Assembly (NCBI RefSeq): GCF_036416795.1
Contig: NZ_CP143867.1
Coordinates: 4,704,001-4,768,000 of the forward strand
Origin: Bacteroides sp. MSB163
GTDB taxonomy: Bacteria; Bacteroidota; Bacteroidia; Bacteroidales; Bacteroidaceae
DNA: 64,000 bases
Direction: 5' to 3'
Under the pieces are notes generated by a model. The model was not told where the DNA came from. It made no database searches and worked only from the letters and a program-made list of their open reading frames with translations. This document shows, in pieces, positions 17,189 to 26,902 of this stretch. The position numbers were made by a program, and so were the translations under genes. The first letter of the stretch is position 1; the number at the start of each line of letters is the position of its first letter.

Positions 17189-17956
17189 TTATTCCGTTAG
17201 CCATTTCTTGAGTTCCTGCACATTAGTCCGACTCACAATAATACGTTCGGGAACGGGGACAGTGAGATTGATCACTATACGGTTTCCAAACCAGGTTGTT
17301 ATATCAGTTACAGCCGCCTTGGATACAATGAACTGCCGGTTTGCCCGATAAAACATGACAGGGTCAAGCTGTTTCATCAAGTCATCGAGCAAACCGCCAA
17401 TACGATATTTGGTACCATCAAATTGTATGGCAACAGCATTTCTGTCTTCCAAATAAATGGTTGCGATGCTATCGGTTTTAATGGGAATCTGTTTGTCACG
17501 GACAGATACCAGTAGCGATGATTTATATACAGTGTTTCCCCGTAGTATCGTATCCGCTACTTTTTTGATTAATTCGACATTCTCCTGTGGTTGATAAGAA
17601 GCAGAAAAACGTTTTAACTTATCCAGTGCTCTTTGCAAAGAGGTACGGCTGACAGGCTTGAGCAGATAATCAATACTATTCACTTCAAATGCTTTCAGGG
17701 CGTATTCATCATAGGCGGTAGTAAAGATAATAGGGCATGTTATTTCTACACTGTCAAATATGGAAAAGGATAGATTATCGGCCAAGTGTATGTCCATGAA
17801 AACCAGATCGGGCATCAGGTTATTGCCGAACCATTCAATGCTTTCACTGACGGATTGCAATACACCCATGACAACAGTATCGGGCATTAATTCTTTTAAG
17901 AGACCGACCAGCTTTTTTGCAGTGAGCTGTTCGTCTTCTATGATAATTACTTTCAT
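17189..17956 (-). CDS. LytTR-family response regulator
   Basis: A 255-residue regulator. The N-terminal receiver domain has acidic pocket EDE at 7-9, phospho-acceptor Asp55 in LVFMDIHLAD, Thr in IFTTAYDEYALKAF and Lys in YLLKPVSR. The LytTR DNA-binding domain spans about residues 155-255 (IATIYLEDRNAVAIQFDGTK, then FYRANRQFIVS and VSRTNVQELKKWL). It would be phosphorylated by the LytS-like kinase encoded 3 nt upstream. As the last gene of the efflux operon it probably controls that operon. Confidence 0.9.
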   Translation of the reverse strand: MKVIIIEDEQLTAKKLVGLLKELMPDTVVMGVLQSVSESIEWFGNNLMPDLVFMDIHLADNLSFSIFDSVEITCPIIFTTAYDEYALKAFEVNSIDYLLKPVSRTSLQRALDKLKRFSASYQPQENVELIKKVADTILRGNTVYKSSLLVSVRDKQIPIKTDSIATIYLEDRNAVAIQFDGTKYRIGGLLDDLMKQLDPVMFYRANRQFIVSKAAVTDITTWFGNRIVINLTVPVPERIIVSRTNVQELKKWLTE

Positions 17957-17959
17957 GGT

Positions 17960-19024
17960 TTATACGGGTTTAGTAGATTTGAAAACTAAAGGAAGTGTCA
18001 CTTTGAATTCTTCTTCCGTCTGTTCTATCGTAATGTCTTTTTGCCACTTCAACATATACCGTTCCGATAAGTTTGTCAGACCGATACCAGCTCCCGCACT
18101 TGGCATGGATTTGGGCTGATAGTTATTGCAGACTATCAGTTCACAATCATTGGTCGTTCTGACCGTTATGCGAAGGGGATGTTGCTGGGAGATTATATTA
18201 TGCTTTACGGCATTCTCTATCAGTATCTGCAAACTAAGGGGAACGACCGGATAGTTCTTGAATGCAGAGTTTATCTCTGTTTTAAACTGAAGGCATTCAC
18301 CATAACGTACTTGAAGCAAGCCGAAGTAATCATCCATAAAACGAAGTTCTTCATCCAGTGTCACTGTTTCTTTCGTTTGCAGAATATAGCGGTAGACGGA
18401 AGAAAAGCGCTGGATATATTCGTGCGTCCGCTGTTTGTCTTCATCCACCAGTGAATCGAGAATGCTCATCGTGTTGAACAGGAAGTGCGGATCAACCTGG
18501 TTTTTGAGTGCCTGGTAGCGTATCTGCATATTCTCTGTCTTGAGTGCTTCATATTGAAGTGCCAAATGCTGACGTCTTTCGGACAAATAAATGATAGACG
18601 AAACAAATACCACAATTAAGGCAAGTGACACATTATTCAGGACAATTGCTCCGAATATGTCAGGAGGAAAGCTCCCGGCATTTCCCGGAATGAATATACA
18701 TACATACAGCATTAACTGTACGGTGCTGAATAACAGCGTGATCAGAAGTATTCCGCCAATGAGATACAAATTCCGTTTTGTTGTAGTATAAATACTCCTC
18801 AATATCAGGAAATCATAGATGAATATCAGGAACGTAAGACCGAAAAAACTCCCCGTGTTGTAAAGCAAGGATATATACTGTGGGGAAGAACTTACAAAAC
18901 CAAACATTTCTCCCCCCATCATCTTGAGATACAGGGGAGAAAACAATGGCAGCACGAACATCAGTGTGATGAAAGCCGCAAGACATAAAGACGTCTGCCA
19001 GTTCATATAGCTCTTTTGCTGCAT
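17960..19024 (-). CDS. LytS-type sensor histidine kinase
   Basis: An inner-membrane kinase with four predicted helices in the first ~150 residues. A coiled segment precedes the His_kinase box NQVDPHFLFNTMSILDSL (phospho-accepting His about residue 180). The ATP-binding domain has ILIENAVKHN (N box) and GAGIGLTNLSERY (G box). ATG 19024 (MQQKSYMNWQ) avoids overlap with the upstream winged-helix gene, which stops at 19035; an alternative start at 19054 would overlap it by 20 nt. It pairs with the LytTR regulator. The signal is unknown; the efflux context suggests a membrane-active compound. Confidence 0.9.
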   Translation of the reverse strand: MQQKSYMNWQTSLCLAAFITLMFVLPLFSPLYLKMMGGEMFGFVSSSPQYISLLYNTGSFFGLTFLIFIYDFLILRSIYTTTKRNLYLIGGILLITLLFSTVQLMLYVCIFIPGNAGSFPPDIFGAIVLNNVSLALIVVFVSSIIYLSERRQHLALQYEALKTENMQIRYQALKNQVDPHFLFNTMSILDSLVDEDKQRTHEYIQRFSSVYRYILQTKETVTLDEELRFMDDYFGLLQVRYGECLQFKTEINSAFKNYPVVPLSLQILIENAVKHNIISQQHPLRITVRTTNDCELIVCNNYQPKSMPSAGAGIGLTNLSERYMLKWQKDITIEQTEEEFKVTLPLVFKSTKPV

Positions 19025-19034
19025 AATCTTGTTT

Positions 19035-19244
19035 TTAGAAGTAAAAGTAGCCATTTAGATACAATTTATCATCATCTGATGAGAACAAAATTTTATTTTC
19101 ACACGCCAACCAGCCTATGGGCATACTCAGTTCTTTGTCCGAGAATTGGCTTTTCTCTTTCAACTCCATATAAGTTAGTCCATGTGCATTGTTCATTAGT
19201 TGTAATACTATACCTGCATTAACTGCAATTTTTTTATTCATCAT
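19035..19244 (-). CDS. Small winged-helix protein nested in the efflux operon
   Basis: A 69-residue protein (MMNKKIAVNAGIVLQLMNNA, then GLTYMELKEKSQFSDKELSM and IGWLACENKILF) that matches the DUF2582-type winged-helix fold, common as tiny stand-alone proteins in Bacteroides. It overlaps the RND gene stop by 11 nt and precedes the kinase gene by 10 nt, so it is co-translated with them. The role is unclear; it could be a DNA-binding accessory to the two-component pair. Confidence 0.72.
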   Translation of the reverse strand: MMNKKIAVNAGIVLQLMNNAHGLTYMELKEKSQFSDKELSMPIGWLACENKILFSSDDDKLYLNGYFYF

Positions 19245-22200
19245 ATTTATTGTTTTTACGTTTTTTCACCATATAGAACAGCGAAGGAATCACATAAAGT
19301 GTCAGGACAGTAGAGGTGATGATACCTCCGATAGTGACCAATGCCATCGGCGTGCGGAAAGCTGCACCTGCGCCTCCACCGAACTCAAGTGCATTAGGCA
19401 ATGTGCCGACAGCTATAGCCACACTAGTCATTATCACCGTTTTCAGTTTGGTTTTTGCAGACTGAATGGTGGCTTGATATAGCGATTTCCCCCGGACAAG
19501 CAATTGCCGGTTGTAATCGTATATCAAGATACTGTCGTTCACAGCCAACCCCAACAAGGTGATGATGGCAATCAGCGAAAGCATATTCATTGACGTTCCA
19601 CTGAGGAAGACAAGCACCAGCACTCCAATCATAGCCATCGGCAACGTGGTAAGTAACAAGAACGGATGCCAGAAGTTTTCAAGCAACGAAGCTATCAACA
19701 TATATAGTAATAGGATAGACAAAATTAATGTAAACGACATTTCACGCAATGACTCGTCCATATCTTCAGCCATACCTGCCCATTTCACAGTCACGGATTT
19801 TGGCAGCTGAAGTTCATCCATCAACCGGGTAATTTTACCCTGCATCTCCATATCCGAAACATTGTCTTTGGGCATGATGCCGAACTCTACTGTGGAGAGC
19901 TTGTTGACGTGATAGATTTGTGCCTGGGATATGTCGTAGGATATATCCGCTAACCGTTCCACCGTATAATGCTCTCCATTCACCAGAACGGGAATATTCT
20001 TAATGCGGGATATATCACGGATGTCATCTTCGTTATAACTGATACGAATGTCATACTCCTTTCCTTTCTCTTTGTAAACTCCTACCTTGATGCCATTTAT
20101 CGCGCTGTTGATAGCGGTTGCCACATCAAATACGGTCAGATTGAGTCTCGAAACAATTTTTTGTCGCGGAATGACACAGATTAGACGGTTACCGTTCCGG
20201 TTGTTCGCCTCGTAGCCGGAGATTTCTTCTATATCCTGCAATGCCGCCACCACCTTGGCAGCCGTGGCTTTGAGGTCTTCCGGGTTTTCCGATTGCAACA
20301 TAAAGGAAATCGGCAAACCACCCTCAATACCGTTAGCAGATACCAATGCCTTGACCGACGGGATGCTGTCGAGTTGTCTCTTCAGCATTTCCGCCAATTG
20401 CACATTGCTTCTTTCCCGTTCGGATGCCGGCGAAAGGTGTGCTATGATTTTTAGTAGATTCGGTCCTTTAGACATGATACCTTTCTCACCAATTACCGTT
20501 TGGATAGCCTCCACTTCGGGATATTGCATAATCAGCTTTTCCAGTTCCCTGGCGGACTCGCCCGAAGCTTGCAGAGAGTAGCCTGCCGGAAGTTCCGCTT
20601 CCAAAAACACACGGCTCATGTCCTCTTTCGGCATGAAATCGAAGTCGATAAATTTAAACAAGCCGAAAGATGCGATAAAAATTGCCATCATAAAGACAAA
20701 GAGTATGATTCCTCGCCGTTTTTTCACCAAAAGCTTTTCCAACGAACGTCCGTAACGTTCGGAAAGGCTTTCGAATATACGGTCGAGAAAACGGTTGAAC
20801 TTAGTAATTTTCAAATCCTTCTTCAATAGAACGCTGGCAAGCATGGGTGTCAATGTGAACGATACGAGTAACGAGAAAACAGTAGCGACGGAAATAGTCA
20901 GCGCATACTCCACAAAGTACACCCCGATCATAGAACTCATCATCGCCATTGGCAGGAAAACCACCAGGTTGGTACCCGTAGAGGCAATCACAGCCATTGT
21001 CACTTCGGACGTTCCCTCTATCGCCGCCTGCTTGATGGGCATTCCTTCCTTTTTCAAACGGATAATATTCTCAATCACCACAATGGAGTTGGATATCAGC
21101 GCCCCGATAGAAACGGCAAAACTCATCAGCGTCATCATGTTGAGCGTGGCATTCAGTTGTTTCAATACAATGAAACTGGCTATGAGGGATATCGGAATGG
21201 ATATACTCACGATAATCACCGTGCGATAGTCACCGATAAAGAGGTATAGAATAGCACCCGTGAGAATAATGCCGAGAATAACATTCAGCAAAGCATCATC
21301 TACAGCACTTTCCGTATAAGCCGAATTATCGTACGGTATGCTGAGCGACACTCCTTCGGGCAACTCTTTTTCAAATTCCGGGAGTTTCTCTTTGATAGCC
21401 CTCGCCAATTTCACTTCATTGGCATTCGGTTCTTTGAGTATATTGAGCGTTACGACATTGCTGTAGTACAGGTCATTCTTCAAATCATGGAATGTAGATT
21501 TGTTCTTGGGGCGTTCGATGCTGTCACTAACCGTGGCAAACTCCCGGACAGACAACGGATAGCCTTTGTGAGAAATCATCAGCTCACCGATAGCTTGTGG
21601 AGAAGATACTTCTTGACCGGTTTCTATGGAAAAATTCATCCCGTCGTAATCGTACGTACCGCCAGGCAGTTTCGTATTGGCAGCCCGAATGGCTTCTCTG
21701 GCCTGAGTGAGATCCAGCCCCAATTCCGCAGCGCGGCGCATATCAGCCAGAATTTTAATCTCACGTTTCTCACCACCGACAATATTTACTTTGGTGACAC
21801 CGTTGATACGGGTAAAGAGGTTCCTCAGTTTGTTGTCGGCAAGGTCGTAGAGCTCCTTCCCCGATTTATTGCCGCTCATCACGATGGTGAGTACGGGGAC
21901 ATCCGCAATATTTGTTTTTTGTATCAATGGGCGTTCAATGGACTGCGGCATCTCTGCCATAGCCAACTCCACTTTCTCCTTCACTTCGTTCATTGCCTCA
22001 TTCTCGTTCTTGCTCGAACGGAATTCGGCCTGCACGGTCGATACATTCTCCATTGAGTAAGAGATAACCCGTTTCAAGTTACTCAACCCGGAAACCTCTT
22101 TCTCTATCTTCTCGGTCACACTCTTTTCCAGCTCTTCGGGAGTCGCTCCGGGCAGAACGGTAGTAACCATGATAGAGGGACTGTTCACCTTTGGCATCAT

Positions 22201-22305
22201 ATTGACACCAACGTTCGTATAAGCCATTAACCCAAAAAACGCCAATGCAATGAAAAGCATCGTAGTTGTGACGGGACGTTCTATCGCAAATTTAGTAAGT
22301 TTCAT
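19234..22305 (-). CDS. RND-family efflux permease (AcrB/MexB-like)
   Basis: A 1023-residue inner-membrane proton-driven pump with two duplicated halves. TM1 lies in ITTTMLFIALAFFGLMAYTN-type sequence (VTTTMLFIALAFF). Porter loops follow (LPGATPEELEKSVTEKIEKE). The TM4 region with ISNSIVVIENIIRLKKEG carries the conserved E in place of the DD pair seen in AcrB. The second half has AVNDSILIYDYNRQL. The protein belongs to the HAE/efflux branch of the AcrB/MMPL superfamily. It overlaps the adaptor gene by 4 nt. Substrates are unknown. Confidence 0.93.
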   Translation of the reverse strand: MKLTKFAIERPVTTTMLFIALAFFGLMAYTNVGVNMMPKVNSPSIMVTTVLPGATPEELEKSVTEKIEKEVSGLSNLKRVISYSMENVSTVQAEFRSSKNENEAMNEVKEKVELAMAEMPQSIERPLIQKTNIADVPVLTIVMSGNKSGKELYDLADNKLRNLFTRINGVTKVNIVGGEKREIKILADMRRAAELGLDLTQAREAIRAANTKLPGGTYDYDGMNFSIETGQEVSSPQAIGELMISHKGYPLSVREFATVSDSIERPKNKSTFHDLKNDLYYSNVVTLNILKEPNANEVKLARAIKEKLPEFEKELPEGVSLSIPYDNSAYTESAVDDALLNVILGIILTGAILYLFIGDYRTVIIVSISIPISLIASFIVLKQLNATLNMMTLMSFAVSIGALISNSIVVIENIIRLKKEGMPIKQAAIEGTSEVTMAVIASTGTNLVVFLPMAMMSSMIGVYFVEYALTISVATVFSLLVSFTLTPMLASVLLKKDLKITKFNRFLDRIFESLSERYGRSLEKLLVKKRRGIILFVFMMAIFIASFGLFKFIDFDFMPKEDMSRVFLEAELPAGYSLQASGESARELEKLIMQYPEVEAIQTVIGEKGIMSKGPNLLKIIAHLSPASERERSNVQLAEMLKRQLDSIPSVKALVSANGIEGGLPISFMLQSENPEDLKATAAKVVAALQDIEEISGYEANNRNGNRLICVIPRQKIVSRLNLTVFDVATAINSAINGIKVGVYKEKGKEYDIRISYNEDDIRDISRIKNIPVLVNGEHYTVERLADISYDISQAQIYHVNKLSTVEFGIMPKDNVSDMEMQGKITRLMDELQLPKSVTVKWAGMAEDMDESLREMSFTLILSILLLYMLIASLLENFWHPFLLLTTLPMAMIGVLVLVFLSGTSMNMLSLIAIITLLGLAVNDSILIYDYNRQLLVRGKSLYQATIQSAKTKLKTVIMTSVAIAVGTLPNALEFGGGAGAAFRTPMALVTIGGIITSTVLTLYVIPSLFYMVKKRKNNKYDE

Positions 22306-23339
22306 AAGTTGGAATTCATTGTATTAATGGGGGATTTATCTGATATCTTTTCTATCCCGATAGTGACATATTCGTCTCCCGGTTCTATGTCGCCTTCGAT
22401 GACAGCCTGTTGCCCCACGATATGGACGATATGTACGGGAGTGGCTACAGCATGTCCGTGAACACATTTATAAATCAGATCCTTTCCTCCTACGGAAGCT
22501 ATGGCCGTCAATGGCACCCGGATGGAGTTTCCGCTTCCCTCCAGTTTCATCCGGACGTTGGCAGTGACTCCTCCTACGGCCATATCGTGCCGGTTATTGA
22601 ATTCCGCCCTGATTCTATAAGCCTTGCGTGCATCGTCCATGATGGTGCTTTTCCGGATTACTTTGCCTTTTAATTCGGATAACGAACCCAATTCAAGAAC
22701 CACATCATCTCCTTCTTTGATTCGGAAGGCTTCTTCCATGGAGGCGAAGAACTCCGCAGCCAACTTGTCCGTTTCGGACAGAATAAAAAGTTGCGTACCC
22801 ACTGCTACATAGTCTCCTTGTGTTACAGAAACATCCGTTATAGTGCCCGAAAATGGGGCTTTTACCACATATTGTTCTTCTAGTATTCGTATCTCTTTAG
22901 CTTTGTTCTTCACTTCCAGTTCGAGATCTTCCACCGTTTGACGAGCCACGAAGCCTTTGTCAAGTAAAGTCTGTTGTTTCTTTAACTTACTTTGCATGTC
23001 TTTGTAGATGGCTTGTTGCTGTTCCACTTGAAGTTGATAATTTTGTGCGGGGTAAGCGATAAGCGCCTGCCCTTCGGACACTTTCTGGCCGGGGTGAATC
23101 ATCACTTGGGTAGCAATACCGTCTGCCTGTGGGGTGAACTTGAAAGAGCGTGCATATTGCACATCTGCATGATAGAGTTTCTCTTCACTACCATCGTTGT
23201 TTGCTATCTGGGCCGTATTGACAATAATCTCCAGGGCTTTTGAATTTTCTAAAGGATTCTCTTTTGCCGGGGTTCCACCACAGGCTACCAATCCTAACAG
23301 TGGAATTACTATTCCCGCTATCATTCCAATCTTTCTCAT
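22302..23339 (-). CDS. RND efflux periplasmic adaptor (membrane fusion protein) lipoprotein
   Basis: A 345-residue lipoprotein (lipobox LVACGG) that bridges the RND pump and the TolC-like channel. The split biotinyl-lipoyl domain is seen in DGIATQVMIHPGQKVSEGQ and VKAPFSGTITDVSVTQGDY. The alpha-hairpin lies between them (QVEQQQAIYKDMQSKLKKQQ region). A beta-barrel and membrane-proximal domain follow (KGKVIRKSTIMDDARKAYRI). It sits 20 nt after tolC and is coupled to the pump gene. Confidence 0.92.
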   Translation of the reverse strand: MRKIGMIAGIVIPLLGLVACGGTPAKENPLENSKALEIIVNTAQIANNDGSEEKLYHADVQYARSFKFTPQADGIATQVMIHPGQKVSEGQALIAYPAQNYQLQVEQQQAIYKDMQSKLKKQQTLLDKGFVARQTVEDLELEVKNKAKEIRILEEQYVVKAPFSGTITDVSVTQGDYVAVGTQLFILSETDKLAAEFFASMEEAFRIKEGDDVVLELGSLSELKGKVIRKSTIMDDARKAYRIRAEFNNRHDMAVGGVTANVRMKLEGSGNSIRVPLTAIASVGGKDLIYKCVHGHAVATPVHIVHIVGQQAVIEGDIEPGDEYVTIGIEKISDKSPINTMNSNL

Positions 23340-23359
23340 TTTATCATCTTTTTTTATTT

Positions 23360-24652
23360 CTATTTCAATAAGTTTTTGATATTCACAACCGCAGTCTGAT
23401 AGTCGAGTGTGGCATTAAGAAGCTGTAGCTTTGCCTGGATATAGGAAACACGTGTCTCACGAAGTTCAAGATTGGTAACCAACCCCAAATGAAGTTTCTC
23501 TTCCGAAGCCTGTATTTCCTTATCTGCCAGTTCTACCAACTTCCGGTTGGTGCTGATTTGAGTCAGAGCAAGTTCTTTGTCTGCAAGCAAGTTTAGGTAT
23601 TCCTTTTCCAATTGATTGCCCAGATCCATATATTCCATTTTGCTCTTTTCGTAAGCAAGATGTGATTTTCGTACTTTCGAACGATTGAATCCACCTGAAA
23701 GGATGGGAATGCTCAGGTTGAATGTTCCATAGCCGACTCCGTTTCGGTCTTTGAATCGGAACTTATCGTCAAAAGCATCCAATGTGTAGCCTAGATTGAA
23801 AGTGACTTTGGGAAAAAATGCCGCTTTAGACAAAGCGATTTCCTGCTTTGCTAGGTTCATGCGTTTAAAGCCTTGCTCCATTTTCAGTGTTCCACCCAGG
23901 AAAACGCCTTCGGCAGTCGATACAAATGTGCTGTCCGGCAAGGCTATCTCACCTTTTATCTCAAACGGTTCTTGCTCCTTTATATTGGCAAGCACACGAA
24001 GTTCCCGCATCAGGATTCCGACTGTCTTCCGGGCATTTTCAATGTCGGGCAGTGTCTGCTGATAATAAAGTTCGGACTGCTTCATGGAAAACTCGCTGAC
24101 GAGTCCATTCGTAAACATCTCTCTGACCTGTTGGAATTGATTCTGTGCCAATGCGCTGTTCTCTTCTAAAATGACAAGCGACTCCTTTGCATAAAGTGCC
24201 TGATAAAAAAGGAGTATTCCTTGCTTCACCACCTCATTCCTCTGATCCATTTGTGACAATTTTGCATAAGCGTTTGCTAACTTCGCAATTTTCCGGTTAA
24301 CAAGGGCGGGGGCATTATAAATGGATTGTTCCAAAGTGACCGCACCATTCAGTGTATTTTTGAAGTTCACAGAGAATTTATTGGGGAAGTCCTCTAATCC
24401 TTCCTGTCCACCGTTGACATACATGTAGCTGTTATTGAAATCACGTCGATATCCCAGATTGGCGCTGATATGAGGCAGGTATTCGGAGCGAGCCATTTTC
24501 ACATCTTCCTCGCTTTGCCTCGTATCATTCTGTGCCTTCCTGACGCTCATATTCTCCCGTTCCACCTTCTCCAAATATTGTTCAAGAGAATATTCTTGTG
24601 CTTGCCCGGCAAAAGGGACAAACACAAGCAGTAAGATTAAAACTTTTTTCAT
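23360..24652 (-). CDS. TolC-family outer-membrane efflux channel
   Basis: A 430-residue protein with a signal peptide (MKKVLILLLVFVPFAGQAQ) and two OEP repeats rich in coiled-coil helices. The first begins at YLEKVERENMSVRKAQNDTR, and the second includes LAKQEIALSKAAFFPKVTF and LELRETRVSYIQAKLQLLNA. I chose ATG 24652 because it begins the signal peptide; the longer reading frame has no plausible leader. It is the first gene of the operon tolC-adaptor-RND-winged helix-kinase-regulator. Confidence 0.92.
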   Translation of the reverse strand: MKKVLILLLVFVPFAGQAQEYSLEQYLEKVERENMSVRKAQNDTRQSEEDVKMARSEYLPHISANLGYRRDFNNSYMYVNGGQEGLEDFPNKFSVNFKNTLNGAVTLEQSIYNAPALVNRKIAKLANAYAKLSQMDQRNEVVKQGILLFYQALYAKESLVILEENSALAQNQFQQVREMFTNGLVSEFSMKQSELYYQQTLPDIENARKTVGILMRELRVLANIKEQEPFEIKGEIALPDSTFVSTAEGVFLGGTLKMEQGFKRMNLAKQEIALSKAAFFPKVTFNLGYTLDAFDDKFRFKDRNGVGYGTFNLSIPILSGGFNRSKVRKSHLAYEKSKMEYMDLGNQLEKEYLNLLADKELALTQISTNRKLVELADKEIQASEEKLHLGLVTNLELRETRVSYIQAKLQLLNATLDYQTAVVNIKNLLK

Positions 24653-24681
24653 TGTAATGCTGTTCTTAGTTATTTCTGATG

Positions 24682-24689
24682 CAAAATTA
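24682..24689 (-). promoter_or_regulatory. -7 promoter element for the efflux operon
   Basis: Reads TAATTTTG on the minus strand (TAnnTTTG), 30 nt upstream of the tolC ATG. Confidence 0.5.
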
Positions 24690-24789
24690 GGATGCAAGTT
24701 GCCTATACAAATAAGCTCTTGCATAAACTGTCATTTTTAGCGTTTGAACTGCATCTCCTGTGAATTACCTGTATATTTCCCGGTAAGAA

Positions 24790-25706
24790 AAAAAGTTCCT
24801 TGCCCTGTGGGCATGGCTTGTTGTGATCATTCAAATAGACTCCTGGACTTTCCCTATAAAGAGGACTGGTAACAGACAATGAGTCATTGAAATAAGCCGT
24901 TTGGATTCCACCTAACTCCAACATGGTGTGGAAAAACGATGTACTGGAGGATACGTGCTTTGTCTGGTTTGCCTGAACGGCTTTCAACGCTGCAGGAAAA
25001 GATGTCTGTCATCGTCGTAAATATCTTCGCCATGATCGGATGCATACAGAAGTGCCGTATGTATATCCACTTCATCCAGCAACCCGATAAGCCATGCTAA
25101 AAATAGTCTGTGTAGCGGATCGTATTATCATATGCATTCAACAGCGAGTTTCTATTTCCGGCATTTGCATCCATAGGGGCATCGGGTTTGAAAAAAGCCA
25201 TTCCAGCAGGATAACGTTCCCGGTAGTTGAAATGGGAACCGTATGTATGAAGCACGATGAACAGCTTCCGGTCACCACGCTCTAATTCTTTGGAAACAAG
25301 TTCCAAGAACTCGCAGTCATAAACAATTCGGTCGGTATTATCCGGCTGCCCCTTGAGATAACAGCAGGTGTCTGCTTCCTTACTGAAAAAGTCGATAAAG
25401 GAATTGTTATAACCTTGATTGGAAAAGAAAGTCGTCCGGAATCCTGTTTCCTTGAAAGCGATGATTATGCTTTTCCGGTAATAGATGGAATCAAAATCAT
25501 GGGCGGTTACCAGTGAGAGTAGCATTGGGACGCTTCGTTTAAAAGCCAGGAGCATCAGTGGTAATGGCTCCGTATAGCAAAGTATCATATTGGAGACAAT
25601 AAGGATGAACAGAAAAATATTTCCGTCCTTATAAAATACCGCCATCCCCCAATAAGTATTCTTCCCAGTTCTTTGGCGAATTTCATTATCAGATTAAAAA
25701 ATCTCA
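24790..25706 (-). pseudogene. Decayed phosphoethanolamine transferase (paralogue of the gene at 788-2494)
   Basis: The minus strand keeps recognisable pieces in order but in different frames. There is a start near 25706/25686, and after a frameshift FLFILIVSNMILCYTEPLP. Sequence corresponding to the rest of the membrane domain and the catalytic VGETSR segment is deleted. Then come KRSVPMLLSLVTAHDFDSIY and TYGSHFNYRERYPAG up to IRYTDYF and a stop. The DHGEDIYDDDRHLF segment is in another frame. A second deletion removes the loop before SSSTSFFHTMLELGGIQTAY. With at least two frameshifts, two deletions and no nucleophile, it cannot be functional. Confidence 0.88.
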
Positions 25707-26464
25707 TTTATACTTCACTTTTATTACAATATAATTCGAATTATTCATTTATAGCAAAGCAATATGAACCAGGTTATGGCAAGCATAAGAATGGCTTCTA
25801 CTATTTTATATCCCAACAACAAGTATTTCGGTTGCTCAAAAAGTCTTTTTATTTTCATCTTTTGAATATTGAATTAAATAACTTCTAGTATAATATCTTA
25901 TCTTCTCCGATACAAAGTTAGGGTAACTTGTAACGGTATTAATAGACCGCTGCATAAGCAGCCATTTTTACCCAATAAGTTGCCTGTAATTAAAATGAGC
26001 TGCGTTTTGGACTTTAATCTCTGAATCTGGGAACAAAAACAATTCAAACAGTAAATTCTACAGATAAATCGTATAGACCATGGGCATCCCCGTGATATTT
26101 GCCCGTAATTATTCCAGGTTCAGATGTGTGTTATATTGTCTTCGATAGCTTTGCTATTGTGGATATTGTATGAAGTTAATTATAGACGAATATATTCCTC
26201 AATGGAGAAAAATAATAATAAAACATAAATACTGGATATGAAGTACCAACGTAAGCCACCGTTTTGTGATAAAAATCCGATAGACTACCATTTTGACGTG
26301 AAAAATCATCCGGCAGATACAACATTCATAGTGACAGCATGAATATCAATTATCTGATATTCTGTTGTAGCATACATGTGCATATTAGCAATACATTGTT
26401 CCATGATGAAATACTATGTACTATTTCCAAACTTCCATGGTATAGTTTCATTCTATTTTCTTCT
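25707..26464. other. Gene-poor AT-rich gap with decayed sequence
   Basis: No convincing gene is seen in about 760 bp. The only notable structure is the pair of imperfect direct repeats at 26258-26313. The short ORF reading MANFIIRLKNL at 25673-25888 is in the antisense of the pseudogene start and is judged spurious. Confidence 0.5.
26258..26313. repeat. Two imperfect direct repeats resembling an IS21-type end
   Basis: ACCGTTTTGTGATAAAAATC at 26258-26277 is echoed by ACCATTTTGACGTGAAAAAT at 26287-26306, each followed by a CCGg-like end. Multiple short terminal repeats with a TTTTG core are typical of IS21-family ends. No istA or istB coding sequence is present, so this would be a relic; the family assignment is tentative. 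Confidence 0.3.
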
Positions 26465-26665
26465 TTTTTTTGCTGAATAAAGTCATCAATCTCCTCTAAC
26501 AACCATTAACGACTTTGTGTATGTAAAATCTCAAAGTTGTCAGATAAATACTCTGTCACCCCATATTTGTCGAATAAGTCCATAACTTCATTGCCGTTAG
26601 CTGGAACATGAACTTTGTACTGAATGAAATAAAGTAAGCTATATCCAATTCCTTTTTTTACCATT
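26465..26665 (-). pseudogene. Remnant of a DUF3791 gene with an in-frame stop
   Basis: The minus strand translates as GYSLLYFIQYKVHVPANGNE, VMDLFDKYGVTEYLSDNFEI and LHTQSR, then a TAA stop, then WLLEEIDDFIQQKKEE in the same frame. The pattern (F-x-x-x-x-Y-K, LF-x-KYGV-x-x-YL, LHTQ, WL-x-x-EID-x-FI) is that of DUF3791 proteins. These are small and often sit beside DUF3990 or toxin-like genes. The stop replaces a codon inside the conserved region, so the gene is probably dead. Further fragments upstream (EFIQEM, AEYMTGKPEEVSYV at about 26740-26840) suggest a second decayed partner. Confidence 0.55.
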
Positions 26666-26902
26666 CCTACTTCTTTTAATGCTCGGAAATACGATTTTTA
26701 TCAGAGAGATACAACCTCTTTCTGATTTTTTCATTCTAAGCTCACATAACTCACTTCTTCCGGCTTTCCGGTCATGTACTCTGCCGTTATCTCAGGATAT
26801 CACATTTCTTGTATGAATTCTTGAAATGAGAGTAGATGATTATCACAATATCCTCTTTTTTTTGTATCATTGCAAGTATAATTCTCAAAAGAACATACTA
26901 TT

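Noticed and set aside
25673..25888. 71-codon ORF on the plus strand
   Set aside because: Overlaps the start of the decayed transferase in antisense and has no family features.
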